Assembly (NCBI RefSeq): GCF_001310975.1
Contig: NZ_BAZY01000016.1
Coordinates: 1-47,552 of the forward strand
DNA: 47,552 bases
Reading direction: 5' to 3'
DNA from: Thermoanaerobacter thermocopriae JCM 7501
GTDB taxonomy: Bacteria > Bacillota > Thermoanaerobacteria > Thermoanaerobacterales > Thermoanaerobacteraceae
This document shows, piece by piece, positions 31,879-41,964 of the stretch. The notes beneath the pieces are model-generated. The model made no database searches. It had not been told where the DNA came from and saw only the letters and a program-made list of their open reading frames with translations. The position numbers and the translations under genes were made by a program. Position 1 is the first letter of the stretch. The number at the start of each line of letters is the position of its first letter.

Positions 31879-34800
31879 AAAATTAGCCGAAAGATGGATG
31901 ATTAACAGGATTGGGCTTCTTAATTTTTGGTATTATGATGATGAAATATTTGAGTTTGCAGACGGAAGGCTTCTTTTAAGAGGTGCTAATGGTTCTGGAA
32001 AGTCAGTGACAATGCAGAGTTTCATACCTTTAGTATTAGATGGCAACAAAAGTCCTGAAAGACTTGATCCCTTTGGCTCAAAGGCGAGGAAGCTTGAGGA
32101 CTATCTTCTTGGGGAAGAAGAGGTAAGTGGGCTTGATGAAAGAACTGGCTATCTTTTCATGGAATTTAAAAAAGAAAAAAAAGACAGCTACATTACAATA
32201 GGCATGGGACTAAAGGCGAAAAGGCATCAAAATATGGACTTTTGGGGCTTTGTAATACTTGACGGCAGGCGTATAGGTATCGACTTCTTTTTATACAAAA
32301 TGGAAATAGGCGATGACGGCAAAAGAGTAAAAGTCCCACTTACCAAAAAAGAACTTAAAAATAGAATAGGTGAAGGCGGAGAAGTAGTTGAAAGCCAAAA
32401 AGAGTACATGGAAATGGTCAATAAATACATTTTTGGCTTTAGTTCTATTGAGGAATACGACGAGCTCATAAAACTGCTGATACAGCTTAGAAGTCCAAAG
32501 CTTTCCAAAGACTTCAGGCCTACTGTGATATATGAAATTATGAAGCTTCACTGCCTTCACTCACAGATGATGATTTGAGGCCTCTCTCAGAAACCATAGA
32601 AAACATGGACCAGATTAAGATGCACCTTGATGTTCTTTACAGGAATATGGCTGCAGTAAAAAAGCTTAAAAACGAGTACGACAACTACAACAAATACATT
32701 CTTTATGAAAAGGCTGGGGATTTAGTAAAGGCATACAGCGATTTATACGCATCAAAAAAAGAATACGATAATTTAACTAAAGATATTGAAAATTACAGAA
32801 GTACAATAGCAAACTTAGGAAATGACATCATTTCTCTTGAAAGTGAAAGAGAAGCTTTAAAGAAAAAGGAAGAACAGCTTTCAAGTGGTGATGCTAAAAG
32901 AACCCAAAAAGAATTATTAGAAGAAGAGGATCGATATAAGCAGTATTTGGAGGATAAGTCTAAAAAAGAAGAAGAACTCCGTAATAAACAAGATAAATAT
33001 TATGGTTTAGAAAGAAAGATAAAAAACATTGAGGAACAAAAATACAAACTGGAGAAAGAACTACAAGATAGATTAGAGGATATATCTTCAATTGCACAGG
33101 ATATAGATTTCATGGAACATGAGTTTTCTGTAAGTGAACTTAAAAAAGTGTATGGAAAAGAATTTGATTTTACTTATTGGAAAAATGAATTAAAAAAGCA
33201 TAAAGATAAAATAAAGCGTGCAATGAGTGCATTGAGAGAAGAAATAGAAGCAAATAAAAGGTATGATGCCGCACTTAAAGAGCAGGAAAGGCTTAAAAAA
33301 GAAAGAGAAGGAAGGGCTAAAAAGCTTAATGAGGCAGAAAGGCTTTTTGACGAACAAAAAAGAGAATACGTTGAAAGAGTTTATAGTTGGTCACAGGGCA
33401 ATGCAGAGCTTAAGCTTTTAAGTAGCCAATTGGAAGGCTTAAGCCGTGTCATACTGGCGTATGGAGAGGATAAAGGATTTGACGATATTTTGGCTTTTGT
33501 GAGAAAACCCTATGAGGAAATACTAAATGGAATTCAGCAAGAAATTTTAAGATTAGAAAATCAAAGAGAGGTAAAAGAAAATCAGCTTCATGAGAAAGAA
33601 AAGTTATTGGAGGAATGGAAAAACAAAAAAGACCCTGAGCCTGAAAGAGATGAACAAGTCATAAACAACAGAAAAAGGCTTAAAGAAGCTGGAATTCCTT
33701 ACATTCCTCTTTACATGGCGATTGATTTTAAAGAGGATGTGGATGAAGAGACAAGGGGCAATATAGAAGCTGCGATAGAAGACATGGGTCTTTTGGACGC
33801 TCTTATCGTGCCAAAAGAATATTTTGAAAAAGCTCTTCAAATGGACAGCAATATGGCGGATAAATATGTTATGCCTGGAAGCTTTAATATGATGTTAAAT
33901 GTATCTCAGTATTTTAGAGTAGTTGACAATGAAGAAGGAGTCTCACCAGAAGATATTTCAGATGCTTTAAGCAATATATTTGTATCAGAAGAAGGCGGGA
34001 CAACTTATATCGATTCAAATGGCGCATATGGAATAGGAGTAATAAAAGGGAAAGCACGGGATAAAGTTAAATCAAAGTACATCGGGAGTGAGTCTAGAAA
34101 GCGCTACAGAGAAGAGCTTATTAAATCTATACAAGAAGAAATACAGGCTATAAAAGCTGAAATATCTGCAATCGATGAGGAAATAAATGCAAAAAAATTA
34201 AGGATACAGAGGCTGGATTACGAATATTCGGCATTTCCCGGGAAAGAAGATATTGAAGAAGCATATAGATATTTAAAAACGGCAAAGGCTGATTACGAAT
34301 ACACCTCTCATAAACTGGATGAACAGCTTTTCACAGTTAAAAACTGTTTTGAGGACCTTCAGAAAAAGAAAGCTGTTGTAAGAGAATTGACATCTGGCAT
34401 AAACATACATCCAGATATTGATACCTATTCTTCTGCCTATGAATATGCGGAAGAATACGCTTCAGGGCTTAATGAAGTAGAAATACTATACAATAAATAT
34501 GTTTTGCAAATTTCAAACGAAGAAATGTTATTGCAGCAAAAACAAGATTTAGAATACGATATTGATAACTTAAAGTACGAAATAGACGTACTGGAAAACA
34601 AAATACAGAGTTCTGTTAAGAAAATTGAGATGCTAAAAGAGACATTAAAAGAACTTGGACTTGAAGAAATTGAAAAAGAACTGGAGATTTGCCTAAAAAG
34701 GCTGGAGGAGATACCTAAAGAGATTACAAGTAAATCAGCCGAAAAAGCAAAACTTGAGGAGAGGCTACAGAGAAGCTTAAAAGACCTTTTAAACATTGAA

Positions 34801-36034
34801 GAAGAGATTAATCTTAAAGAGAAAATTTACAATATTGTTGAAGAGGGTTTAAAAAAGGAATTAGCACTTGGCTTTGTCAAGCAAGACGTTGAAATGGAGG
34901 ATATGTTAAAATTAAGCAAAAGCATTCTTTCTGAATACAAAGGCTTTTTTGACAAAGCGGGCTTTGACAGAGAAAAGTTTACAGAGAGACTTCAAAATGT
35001 GTATTTTGAAACTCGCAACGAACTTCTAGAATATGGGCTTTCAATTGGCAATATCTTTGACGAAGCTTGTGAGGGAGACAATGAAAGAATAAAAGAGGCA
35101 AAGAATAAGCAGAGAAGGCTCAATATTACGGCAAATATAAATGGTAAAATTGTGTCTTTATATACGCTTTATTCTAATATTGAAGAAGATATAATGGCGA
35201 ATGAAAGCTTTTAAGAGAGACTGATAAGATTCTTTTTGAAGAGATTATAATGCACAATGTGGGAATTAAGATAAGAGCAAAGATTTTTAAAGCAGAAGAA
35301 TGGGTAAAGAAAATGAATAAACTCATGTCTGAAAGGGATACTTCCAGCGGACTTAAATTCTCTATTGAGTGGAGAAGCATTCCTGCTTCTAATGAAGAAG
35401 AACTTGACACAAAAGAGCTTGTGGATATTTTAAAATCTGATGCTGATATGCTGAAAAAGGAAGTCTTCGATAAAGTTGTAAATCATTTTAGGTCAAAAGT
35501 AGAAAGAGCCAGGAGGGCAATGGAGGAAAAAAACAATACAGAAACTTTTCACAAGATTATGAAAGAAATATTAGATTACAGAGATTGGTTTGAATTTAAG
35601 CTTTACTACAGAAAAGAAGGGGAAAGCCGCAAGGAGCTTACTGATAATGCTTTTAATAAGTTGAGCGGCGGAGAAAAAGCGATGGCCATGTATATACCTT
35701 TGTTTTCCGCGGTTTATTCAAGATATGAGGGAGCATCGCCGACTGCACCTCGCATAATATCTCTAGATGAAGCATTTGCAGGAGTTGATGACACAAACAT
35801 AAGGATATGTTTAAACTGATTGAGGATCTGAGGTTTAATTATATAATGAATTCGCAGGTTTTGTGGGGAGATTATGATACTGTTCCCAAGCTTTCAATTT
35901 ATGAACTTGTAAGGCCAAAAAATGCAAAGGCTGTATTGGTCATGAAGTATTTGTGGGATGGAAAAGTAAAGCATCTTATACTTCCTGAAAAAGAGGAGGT
36001 TGCTGCTACAAAAGTGGGTGCTATAAATGAATAA
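31871..36034 (+). pseudogene. jetC: Wadjet JetC, SMC-like ATPase, three frameshifts
   Basis: MukB-like SMC subunit of about 1,387 aa that drives loop extrusion on plasmid DNA. MSEKLAERWMINRIGLLNFW opens at ATG 31871; Walker A is LLRGANGSGKSVTMQSFIP. A very long coiled coil runs from about residue 240 to 1100, with a hinge-like globular part near VNAAIEDMG-like sequence (ETRGNIEAAIEDMGLLDALI). The C-terminal head has the signature NKLSGGEKAMAMYIPLF and Walker B ISLDEAFAGVDDTNI. Single-base losses break it near 32539 (EIMNASLPSLTDDD), 35207 (ANESLLRETDK) and 35807 (NIRDMFKLIEDL). Each is repaired by one base and the flanks read as perfect family sequence. If real, the subunit is dead and the system with it. 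Confidence 0.88.
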
Positions 36035-37322
36035 AGAAGAACTTAAATATTTTAAAGAAAAAAAGGGATACAAGAGGATTTTTGAAGGTATACGGGAAAA
36101 GTACAGAAGTTTAGGACGGCTTGGAGGCGTTGTAAAGCTTGATAATCTTACGGAAGATGAAAAAGAAGTACTTACAAACCATTTTAAAAAAGACTATAGG
36201 ACAAAAAAATCTGCATCCATTGATGTAGCAAAGTTTGAAGAGTCGCTAAAAAATACGCGATTTGAGGAGTATACGCTAAAAGACATACTGGAATACTATT
36301 TTGGCGAAAAACTCACCAGCAAAAAAGAGGATATGGAAATATTGGCAAAAGAAAGAGAAGAGTTCTTTAAAGAGCTCTTCTCTAAATACCAGGAATGTAA
36401 GTGCATTGATTGGCTAAAAAGTTTGTATGAAGGAACCGCTGTAGGGGTAAGGGCAGTAAATCAGAGGTATTTAAATGATAAGGACGGATTAAAAAAAGAT
36501 ATAATGTACGTATGCGATGCCATAAACAATTTGCCTGTTTATAAAGGAGAAAAGAAAAGACTGCCGGTGTTTTCTTCCCAGATTGCACGTAATCCTCACT
36601 ATTTTGATTCAAATACAGAAGCGGGAAGTATGTTTATAAACGCTTTATGCACTTTAATGGGGCTTAATGAAGTGAAAGGAAGTGAAGAAATATCAGAACT
36701 TTATTACAACGTTGGTATTTTGATAGATGAAATATCCAATTATGTCACACTCTCAGGACTTTTGGCATATGAGGGCGATACGGAAAATCAAGTATTTAAG
36801 GCTGCTTATGAAAGCAATCAAGTCTTGCAAGTTCCTCTTTTAAATTTGAGCAAAATTGAGAGAATCGTAAGCCCTTCTAAGAAAGTGTATGTTGTAGAGA
36901 ATCCTTCAGTTTTTACATCTTTAATAGATGCCACAAGCAAAGTATTTCCTGTTGTATGCACATATGGCCAGCCAAAACTTTCTTCTCTCCTGCTTTTAGA
37001 TATGCTTTATAAAGAAGGGACAGAGATATATTACTCGGGAGATTTTGACCCAGAGGGGCTTATGATAGCAGATAGATTATACAAAAGGTATAAAGACAAG
37101 TTTCATTTTTTAAGGTACGATGTAGAAGATTATTTAAAATCTCTTTCAAATGAGGTCATAAATGATGTAAGGCTTAGTAAGCTAAATAAAATTGAATCAC
37201 CTTTACTTTTTGATGTGGCAAATGAGATGAAAATAATAAAAAAAGCAGGGTATCAGGAGCTTATAATAGATGATATTATAAATGATATAAAATTGATTGA
37301 AGAAGGTAAGGGGGAGTGGTAA
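36027..37322 (+). CDS. jetD: Wadjet JetD nuclease (Toprim-like)
   Basis: 431 aa, intact, overlapping jetC by 8 bp. JetD is the topoisomerase-VI-A-like endonuclease that cuts circular DNA when the JetABC motor stalls. The N-terminal helical/wHTH part (KYFKEKKGYKRIFEGIREKY, SLGRLGGVVKLDNLTEDEKE) leads to a central domain. The Toprim core is VYVVENPSVFTSLIDA (catalytic glutamate) and IYYSGDFDPEGLMIADRL (the D-x-D pair, GDFDPEG). These residues are what is needed for Mg-dependent cleavage. The frame is clean, in contrast to jetC. It completes the operon; the stop is at 37322, followed by a degenerate nucleotidyltransferase. Confidence 0.87.
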   Translation: MNKEELKYFKEKKGYKRIFEGIREKYRSLGRLGGVVKLDNLTEDEKEVLTNHFKKDYRTKKSASIDVAKFEESLKNTRFEEYTLKDILEYYFGEKLTSKKEDMEILAKEREEFFKELFSKYQECKCIDWLKSLYEGTAVGVRAVNQRYLNDKDGLKKDIMYVCDAINNLPVYKGEKKRLPVFSSQIARNPHYFDSNTEAGSMFINALCTLMGLNEVKGSEEISELYYNVGILIDEISNYVTLSGLLAYEGDTENQVFKAAYESNQVLQVPLLNLSKIERIVSPSKKVYVVENPSVFTSLIDATSKVFPVVCTYGQPKLSSLLLLDMLYKEGTEIYYSGDFDPEGLMIADRLYKRYKDKFHFLRYDVEDYLKSLSNEVINDVRLSKLNKIESPLLFDVANEMKIIKKAGYQELIIDDIINDIKLIEEGKGEW

Positions 37323-37340
37323 AATTAAGGTAATAAGTAT

Positions 37341-37673
37341 GCCTTCTTAAAGAGGTGTCTTTAGTGGTTCAGAGTTGCGGTACTTTTAGGGAATGGATAT
37401 GATCCTATGGACAAACTTGCTTTAATTGGCGATTTGGTTTCAATATTTAAAAGAAATGATATAGATTTGGTAGTATTAAATTCTGCAAATCCAGTGCTTA
37501 AGCATCAAGTAATAAAGCACGGCAAACTTATTTTTGAAGAAAATGAAGATGTAAAGGTGGAATTTGAGGTTAAAACTCTAAGAGAATATATGGACATGGA
37601 ATATTTTAGAAAAGTGCAGATGGATGTTATTAAAGAATGGGTAAAAAGTGTTGTAGGTGATAATAGAATTTAA
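37341..37673 (+). pseudogene. MNT-type nucleotidyltransferase remnant
   Basis: The frame from about 37383 reads VLLGNGYDPMDKLALIGDLV, SIFKRNDIDLVVLNSANPVL and KHQVIKHGKLIFEENEDVKV, ending EWVKSVVGDNRI at TAA 37671. That is the second half of an MntA-type minimal nucleotidyltransferase ('avll.........l...l...l...v DlVvLn.a.p.l...i...G.lly'). The first half, with the GSxARG and SDIDI catalytic motifs, is missing: only VFSGSE-like codons remain just upstream in another frame, pointing to an internal deletion. No HEPN partner follows it. It may be a parallel relict of the pair at 38.7-39.4 kb. Confidence 0.65.
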
Positions 37674-37695
37674 GGTACAAACGGGAGATATTTAT

Positions 37696-38759
37696 ATGAG
37701 GTCATTTCTAATTAGAAGTGTAAGAAAGAAGGGGATAGAAGTGTATAAGGCAAGATTAAAATGTGAAGTAATAACGCCTGTGTTTATGGCGGGGGCAGAT
37801 GGAAGGACACCAGAATTAAGGCCTTCTGAGTTTAAGGGGATGATGCGCTTTTGGTGGAGAGCGGTAAAAGCAGAGGATGATATTGCTAAACTTAAAAAAG
37901 AAGAAAATGGAATTTTTGGTGGGACAGGAGAAGGAGAGGGAAAGAGCAAGGTAACAGTAAAAGTTTTCTGTGACAAAATTTTTTGGGAAAAGGCTTTACG
38001 AGTGAAAGAAGCAGGTATAAAATATCTTTTATATTCTACTATATTGCCAAATAGGGAGAGAGGATACATAAAAGAAGGCTCTACTTTTTATATTGAGATT
38101 AGTACCTTTGAAGAAAAGTATTTAAATCATGCTTTGGCTTCACTATGGTTTGCCATATATTTCGGAGGTTTTGGAACACGAAATAGAAGAGGAGGAGGCA
38201 ATATCATAGTAACAGAGGTGGACGAGCACGTTTCTATTGATTTTATTCCTAAAGGGAAAAATTCTGATGAAGTGGCAGAATGGTTGGTAAAAAATTTCGA
38301 GATAGCGAAAAAGATTATCAATGGTTCAGACAAGACCTATTTTGCTTCAGAGTATAGCAATCTAAGTATCTCGCGGCTTATAATAAGTAACATTGGCTTT
38401 ACTTCATGGAAAGATGCACTTAATGATATTGGGACTATATTTAAAAATTTCAGGGTAAGGACTGAGGGACAAGTATTTGAAAGCGCTGTTTTTGGTCTTC
38501 CTGTAAGGCATCGCAGTGTGGAACAGTTATTGGTGTAAAAATTGAGAAGAAGTCAAAAGAAAAATTCCAAAGAAGAACTTCTCCCATTATAATAAAGCTT
38601 ATTAAGGTGGAAGGAAAGTATTATTGGAGTGTAATAAGGCTTGCTGGTCAGTTTTTACCAGAGGGTGCTGTGTTAAAATTTAATGATAAAACTCAAAAAC
38701 CAGAGTATGCTCTTATTGAGGAGTTTTGGGCTCAATTGAAGGAGAGAGGGGAAGAAAAA
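37696..38759 (+). pseudogene. cmr1: Type III-B CRISPR RAMP protein Cmr1, one frameshift; 3' end runs into a nucleotidyltransferase
   Basis: Cmr1 sits at the end of the Cmr complex and helps position the target RNA 3' side. ATG 37696 (GGGAG at 37683) gives MRSFLIRSVRKKGIEVYKAR, LKCEVITPVFMAGADGRTPE, then ELRPSEFKGMMRFWWRA, the diagnostic Cmr1 'tPlf.gGa......lrp.siKG.lRfWwRa'. YFGGFGTRNRRGGGNIIVTE is the glycine-rich RAMP loop. A base change near 38515-38520 shifts the frame; GTVIGVKIEKKSKEKFQRRT and SPIIIKLIKVEGKYYWSVIR continue to about 38759, roughly 354 aa. After FWAQLKE there is no stop: the frame continues directly into the nucleotidyltransferase below. The end coordinate is therefore a domain boundary, not a stop codon. 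Confidence 0.85.
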
Positions 38760-39026
38760 ATATTATCTATTCCCGATTCTATGAAAGAGATAGTAGACAA
38801 GATAAAGGAAAACATTGATCCCGAAAAGATATATTTGTATGGATCAAGAGCAAGAGGAGATTTTAATAAGAAGTCTGATATTGATATAGCAGTTGAGTCA
38901 GACAAAAGTGTGGAGGCCATGGATATGATTGGACCTTTTGACATTGTCAATCTGAAAAAAGTCAATAAAGAATTTAGAGAAAAGATATATAGAGAAGGAG
39001 TTTTACTTTATGAGAGAAAGGGTTGA
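38736..39026 (+). CDS. Minimal nucleotidyltransferase (MNT), in frame with Cmr1
   Basis: DSMKEIVDKIKENIDPEKIY, LYGSRARGDFNKKSDIDIAV and later YREGVLLYERKG form a full MNT domain with GSRARG and SDIDIAV metal-binding aspartates intact (about 96 aa). There is no stop between Cmr1 and this domain. It may be a Cmr1-MNT fusion, or a separate gene started at TTG 38736 (GAGGAG at 38718-38723, 12 nt away) or ATG 38781 (no RBS). The stop overlaps the start of the HEPN-like partner (ATG 39010) by 17 bp. MNT antitoxins AMPylate or otherwise modify the partner HEPN RNase in known pairs. Confidence 0.8.
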   Translation: MKERGEEKILSIPDSMKEIVDKIKENIDPEKIYLYGSRARGDFNKKSDIDIAVESDKSVEAMDMIGPFDIVNLKKVNKEFREKIYREGVLLYERKG

Positions 39027-39410
39027 GAAATTTTTAACGATTTTGCAAAAGCTTTTGAAAATCTTAAAAAGCGACGGAAGTAGCAAAGGATGACTTGGAT
39101 ATAGATGGAACTATTAAAAGATTTGAGCTTTGCTATGAGTTGGCTTGGAAGTTGATGAAAGAGTATCTTGCAGATTTAGGAATAATCGTAAAAAGCCCTC
39201 GTGAGGCCTTTAAACAGGCTTTTATTAACGAATCTTATTGAAAATGAGGAAGTTTGGCTAAAAATGATTGAGGATAGAAATTTACTTGTTCACACTTATA
39301 CTCATGAGCAGTCAAGGGATATTTTTCAGCGAATAAAAGATGAACACGTCGCTGAATTGGGGGAATTTTACAAATCGATACAACAAAAAATTGAAAATGA
39401 TGAATTCTAA
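39010..39410 (+). pseudogene. Nucleotidyltransferase substrate-binding / HEPN-like partner, several frameshifts
   Basis: Reassembled from four frames: MRERVEKFLNDFAKAFENLK, KATEVAKDDLDIDGTIKRFE, LCYELAWKLMKEYLADLGII, VKSPREAFKQAF and SLIENEEVWLKMIEDRNLLV, ending HTYTHEQSRDIFQRIKDEHV to 39410. This is the HI0074/NTase_sub_bind family (a HEPN-fold helical bundle) with 'R.ElayElaWK.lk.yl', 'sPr.a...a...g.i' and 'w..ml..Rn...HtY'. In toxin-antitoxin versions the R-x4-6-H is catalytic; RNLLVH here fits R-x4-H. Indels near 39033, 39074 and 39232 break it. It directly follows and pairs with the MNT gene. Confidence 0.75.
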
Positions 39411-39491
39411 AGGTGATTTTTGTAGAATAAAATGGTATAATTATGAATATAATAGCAAAATTGTTTTGTTCTTGCAAAAGGAGAGAGGGAG

Positions 39492-40967
39492 ATGGAAAGC
39501 GAAGGGATATTGTCAAATAGTGAAATCGAAAAGAAAATAAAAGAAAAAGTAGAAATTTGGGAAACGAAACCAGCAAAAGAAGCAGAAGATTATTATTACC
39601 AGGAAATATTTCCTTTGGTAGTAAAAAAGTTTCATTTAGAAACTGATGTTTCCTTTAAAGAAAAATATGAAAATTTGATTTTGTCATTAGGATTTTCTTT
39701 TGAACCTCTCGTGCTTACAATTTCTTTTATTAAGCCCAAGCAAGTCTTGTTTTTATACACAAAAGACTCAAGAGAGAATCTTGACAAAGTAATCCAATGG
39801 GCGGGATTGCTTCCTTCCCAATACGTTGCCGAAGAGATTGAAAAAGACAATCCGGTAGAGATCTACCGAGTTTTAAAGAAAATTTATGTAGAAAAATGGA
39901 ATAAACCCGATAAAACTGCCATTGATTTTACAGGTGGTACTAAAGCTATGTCTGCGGGGATGGCAATGGCAGGAGCCTATTTGAAAATCGATTTGATTTA
40001 TGTTGCTAGTGAATACAATAATAAAATGCGAAAGCCATGGCCAGGTACAGAAAAGTTAAAGGTCGTAGAAGACCCTTATGAAGTTTTTGGGGACTTGGAA
40101 AAGGACAAAGCTATAGCACTTTTTAATAAAGGCGATTTTGCTTCAGCGTATAAAATTTTTTCTGAGTTAGAAGAAAGAGTTGCTTATAGAGATTATACTT
40201 TCTACAAAATGTTATCACAAATCTATTCTTGTTGGGATAACCTTTCTTTTAATGAAGCCATTGAGGGATTTGAAAAACTCTTTAAAATTTTAAAAAGTTG
40301 GAAACCAATTGATAAAGATATAATTGGCTATAAATATGAAGAAATATTGTACAAGCAGCATGAACTCATTAAACCACTAAAGGAGATTGACTTAAAAGAT
40401 AAAAATAAGGAATGGGAGTACGTTACAAATAAGCATGTATATATACCTCTTCTTTTTTCAATTTATACTAATGCTTTAAGGCGAAGTTATGAAGGAAAAT
40501 ATGATGTGGCAATTCTACTATTGTATCGCATTTTAGAGCTAATCGCACAGGTCAGACTTGCAAGTTATGGTTTTTCTGTTTCTCTTCCAGATTATTCAAA
40601 ATTGCCCGTTGGTGGAAATGAATTATTAGAAAAAATGAATGAAAATATTAAACCTTTTAGAAAGCGTTCCAAAAATTTTAAAAACTATTCCGAACTTCCA
40701 CAAAGCAGTATTTCATTATTTGATGCTTATGTTTTATTAAAAGCTATTGAAGACAAATTGGTAGAAGATATAGAACTAGGTTTGATATATCGTAAAGTTA
40801 AACTGAGGAATAAATCAATTTTTGCTCATGGATTTGGCATTTTAATGGAGAAGGACTTTAATGATTTTCATGAAACAGTAAAAAAGATTCTTATTCGTTT
40901 TTGTGAAATAGAGAGAATAGAATTTGAAAAGGTATGTAAGGACTACAAATTTGTTTTATTAGAATGA
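39492..40967 (+). CDS. CARF-HEPN CRISPR ancillary RNase (TIGR02710/Csm6-like)
   Basis: 491 aa, intact. Cyclic-oligoadenylate-activated RNase of type III systems. The N-terminal CARF domain includes VLFLYTKDSRENLDKVIQWA and AIDFTGGTKAMSAGMAMAGA; the D-x-T/S-G-G-T-K motif lines the ligand pocket. A helical middle with repeat-like DFASAYKIFSELEERVAYRD follows. The C-terminal HEPN-like domain has YDVAILLLYRILELIAQVRL and LRNKSIFAHGFGILMEK, where R-NKSIFA-H is an R-x6-H active site. ATG 39492 follows GGAGAGAGGGAG. It lies inside the cmr operon between the MNT/HEPN genes and cmr4, so it is the likely effector of cOA made by Cas10. The TIGR02710 label is from memory. Confidence 0.85.
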   Translation: MESEGILSNSEIEKKIKEKVEIWETKPAKEAEDYYYQEIFPLVVKKFHLETDVSFKEKYENLILSLGFSFEPLVLTISFIKPKQVLFLYTKDSRENLDKVIQWAGLLPSQYVAEEIEKDNPVEIYRVLKKIYVEKWNKPDKTAIDFTGGTKAMSAGMAMAGAYLKIDLIYVASEYNNKMRKPWPGTEKLKVVEDPYEVFGDLEKDKAIALFNKGDFASAYKIFSELEERVAYRDYTFYKMLSQIYSCWDNLSFNEAIEGFEKLFKILKSWKPIDKDIIGYKYEEILYKQHELIKPLKEIDLKDKNKEWEYVTNKHVYIPLLFSIYTNALRRSYEGKYDVAILLLYRILELIAQVRLASYGFSVSLPDYSKLPVGGNELLEKMNENIKPFRKRSKNFKNYSELPQSSISLFDAYVLLKAIEDKLVEDIELGLIYRKVKLRNKSIFAHGFGILMEKDFNDFHETVKKILIRFCEIERIEFEKVCKDYKFVLLE

Positions 40968-40996
40968 ATCAAATTTAAAGGAAAGGGTGGTTATAT

Positions 40997-41964
40997 ATGT
41001 TTAAAAAAGCTAAGCCATTTTTTATTTACACTGAAACTCCTACCATGTGGGAAGTGGTTCGGAGTTAGGATATGTTGACCTTCCAATTCAAAGAGAGAAA
41101 CATTCTGGATTCCCTAAAATTGAATCCTCAGGGTTAAAAGGGGCTTTGAGAAGCGCTTTTAAAGGGGATGAATCTTTAAGAGAAAATGTTGAGCATATAT
41201 TTGGGCCAGAAGATGGTGACCTTTATGCAGGAGCTATAGGCTTTTTAGATGCTAGAATTTTGTTGTTTCCTATAAAGTCGGCAAGAGGAATTTTTGGTTG
41301 GATTACTTGCCCTATGTTCTTTCAAGGTTTAAAGAGGAAATAAGTTTGTGCGATAGAAATGTGCTAAAGGAATTAGAAGGTATTGAGACTATAGAGCCTA
41401 ATTCTATAGTTGAAGGTTCTAATCTTAAGCTCCAAAATAAGGGAAATAACAATGTAGTTATATTAGAAGAATATTCTTTTAAAGTAAAATCAAATAATAA
41501 ATTGCAACAATTTTCTGAATGGCTAGCAGATACTCTTTTTCCCAAAAGTCAAAATGGACAAAATGATTTCTACAGTGTTTTTAGAGAAAAGATGAAAAAA
41601 GATATAATAGTAATTTCAGATGATGATTTTAGAGATTTTACAGAAATGTCTACAGAAGTTATAACTAGAACAAGAATTAATCCAGGCAAAGGCACTGTTG
41701 AAAATGGAGCTCTTTTTAATGAAGAATATGTTCCGGAAAATACACTATTTTATTCGTTGGCATTGGCTTCTATGCTATTTATAGATGAGGCCGAAAAAGA
41801 AAAAATAAAAAAAGAAGAGAAATCAAAAACCAGATGAGGATTTTATACTGGATTATTTCCTTAATGGAATAAGGAAACATGAAATTATTCAAATTGGCGG
41901 TAATGCTACTATAGGAAAAGGTATTGTCAGAATTGGTGCCTTAGATAGGAGTGATATTGAATGA
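40997..41964 (+). pseudogene. cmr4: Cmr4 backbone RAMP and target-RNA nuclease, three frameshifts
   Basis: Cmr4 forms the helical backbone and cuts target RNA at 6-nt intervals. MFKKAKPFFIYTETPT opens at ATG 40997 (AAAGGGTGG). Restoring one C near 41042 gives THVGSGSELGYVDLPIQREK, then HSGFPKIESSGLKGALRSAF, the classic Cmr4 'TplHvGsG..lG.vD.PIqRe..t..P.I.gSslKGaLR'. A second break is near 41317 (WITCPYVLSRFKEEISLCDR) and a third near 41830 (KSKPDEDFILDYFLNGIRKH), with GGNATIGKGIVRIGAL the final RAMP glycine loop. About 322 aa reconstructed, normal for the family. The stop and the cmr5 start overlap (41961-41964). Confidence 0.9.

Noticed and set aside
34437..34796. A 119-aa minus-strand frame opposite jetC
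   Set aside because: Low-complexity Ser/Phe/Ile shadow of the JetC coiled coil with no start signal.
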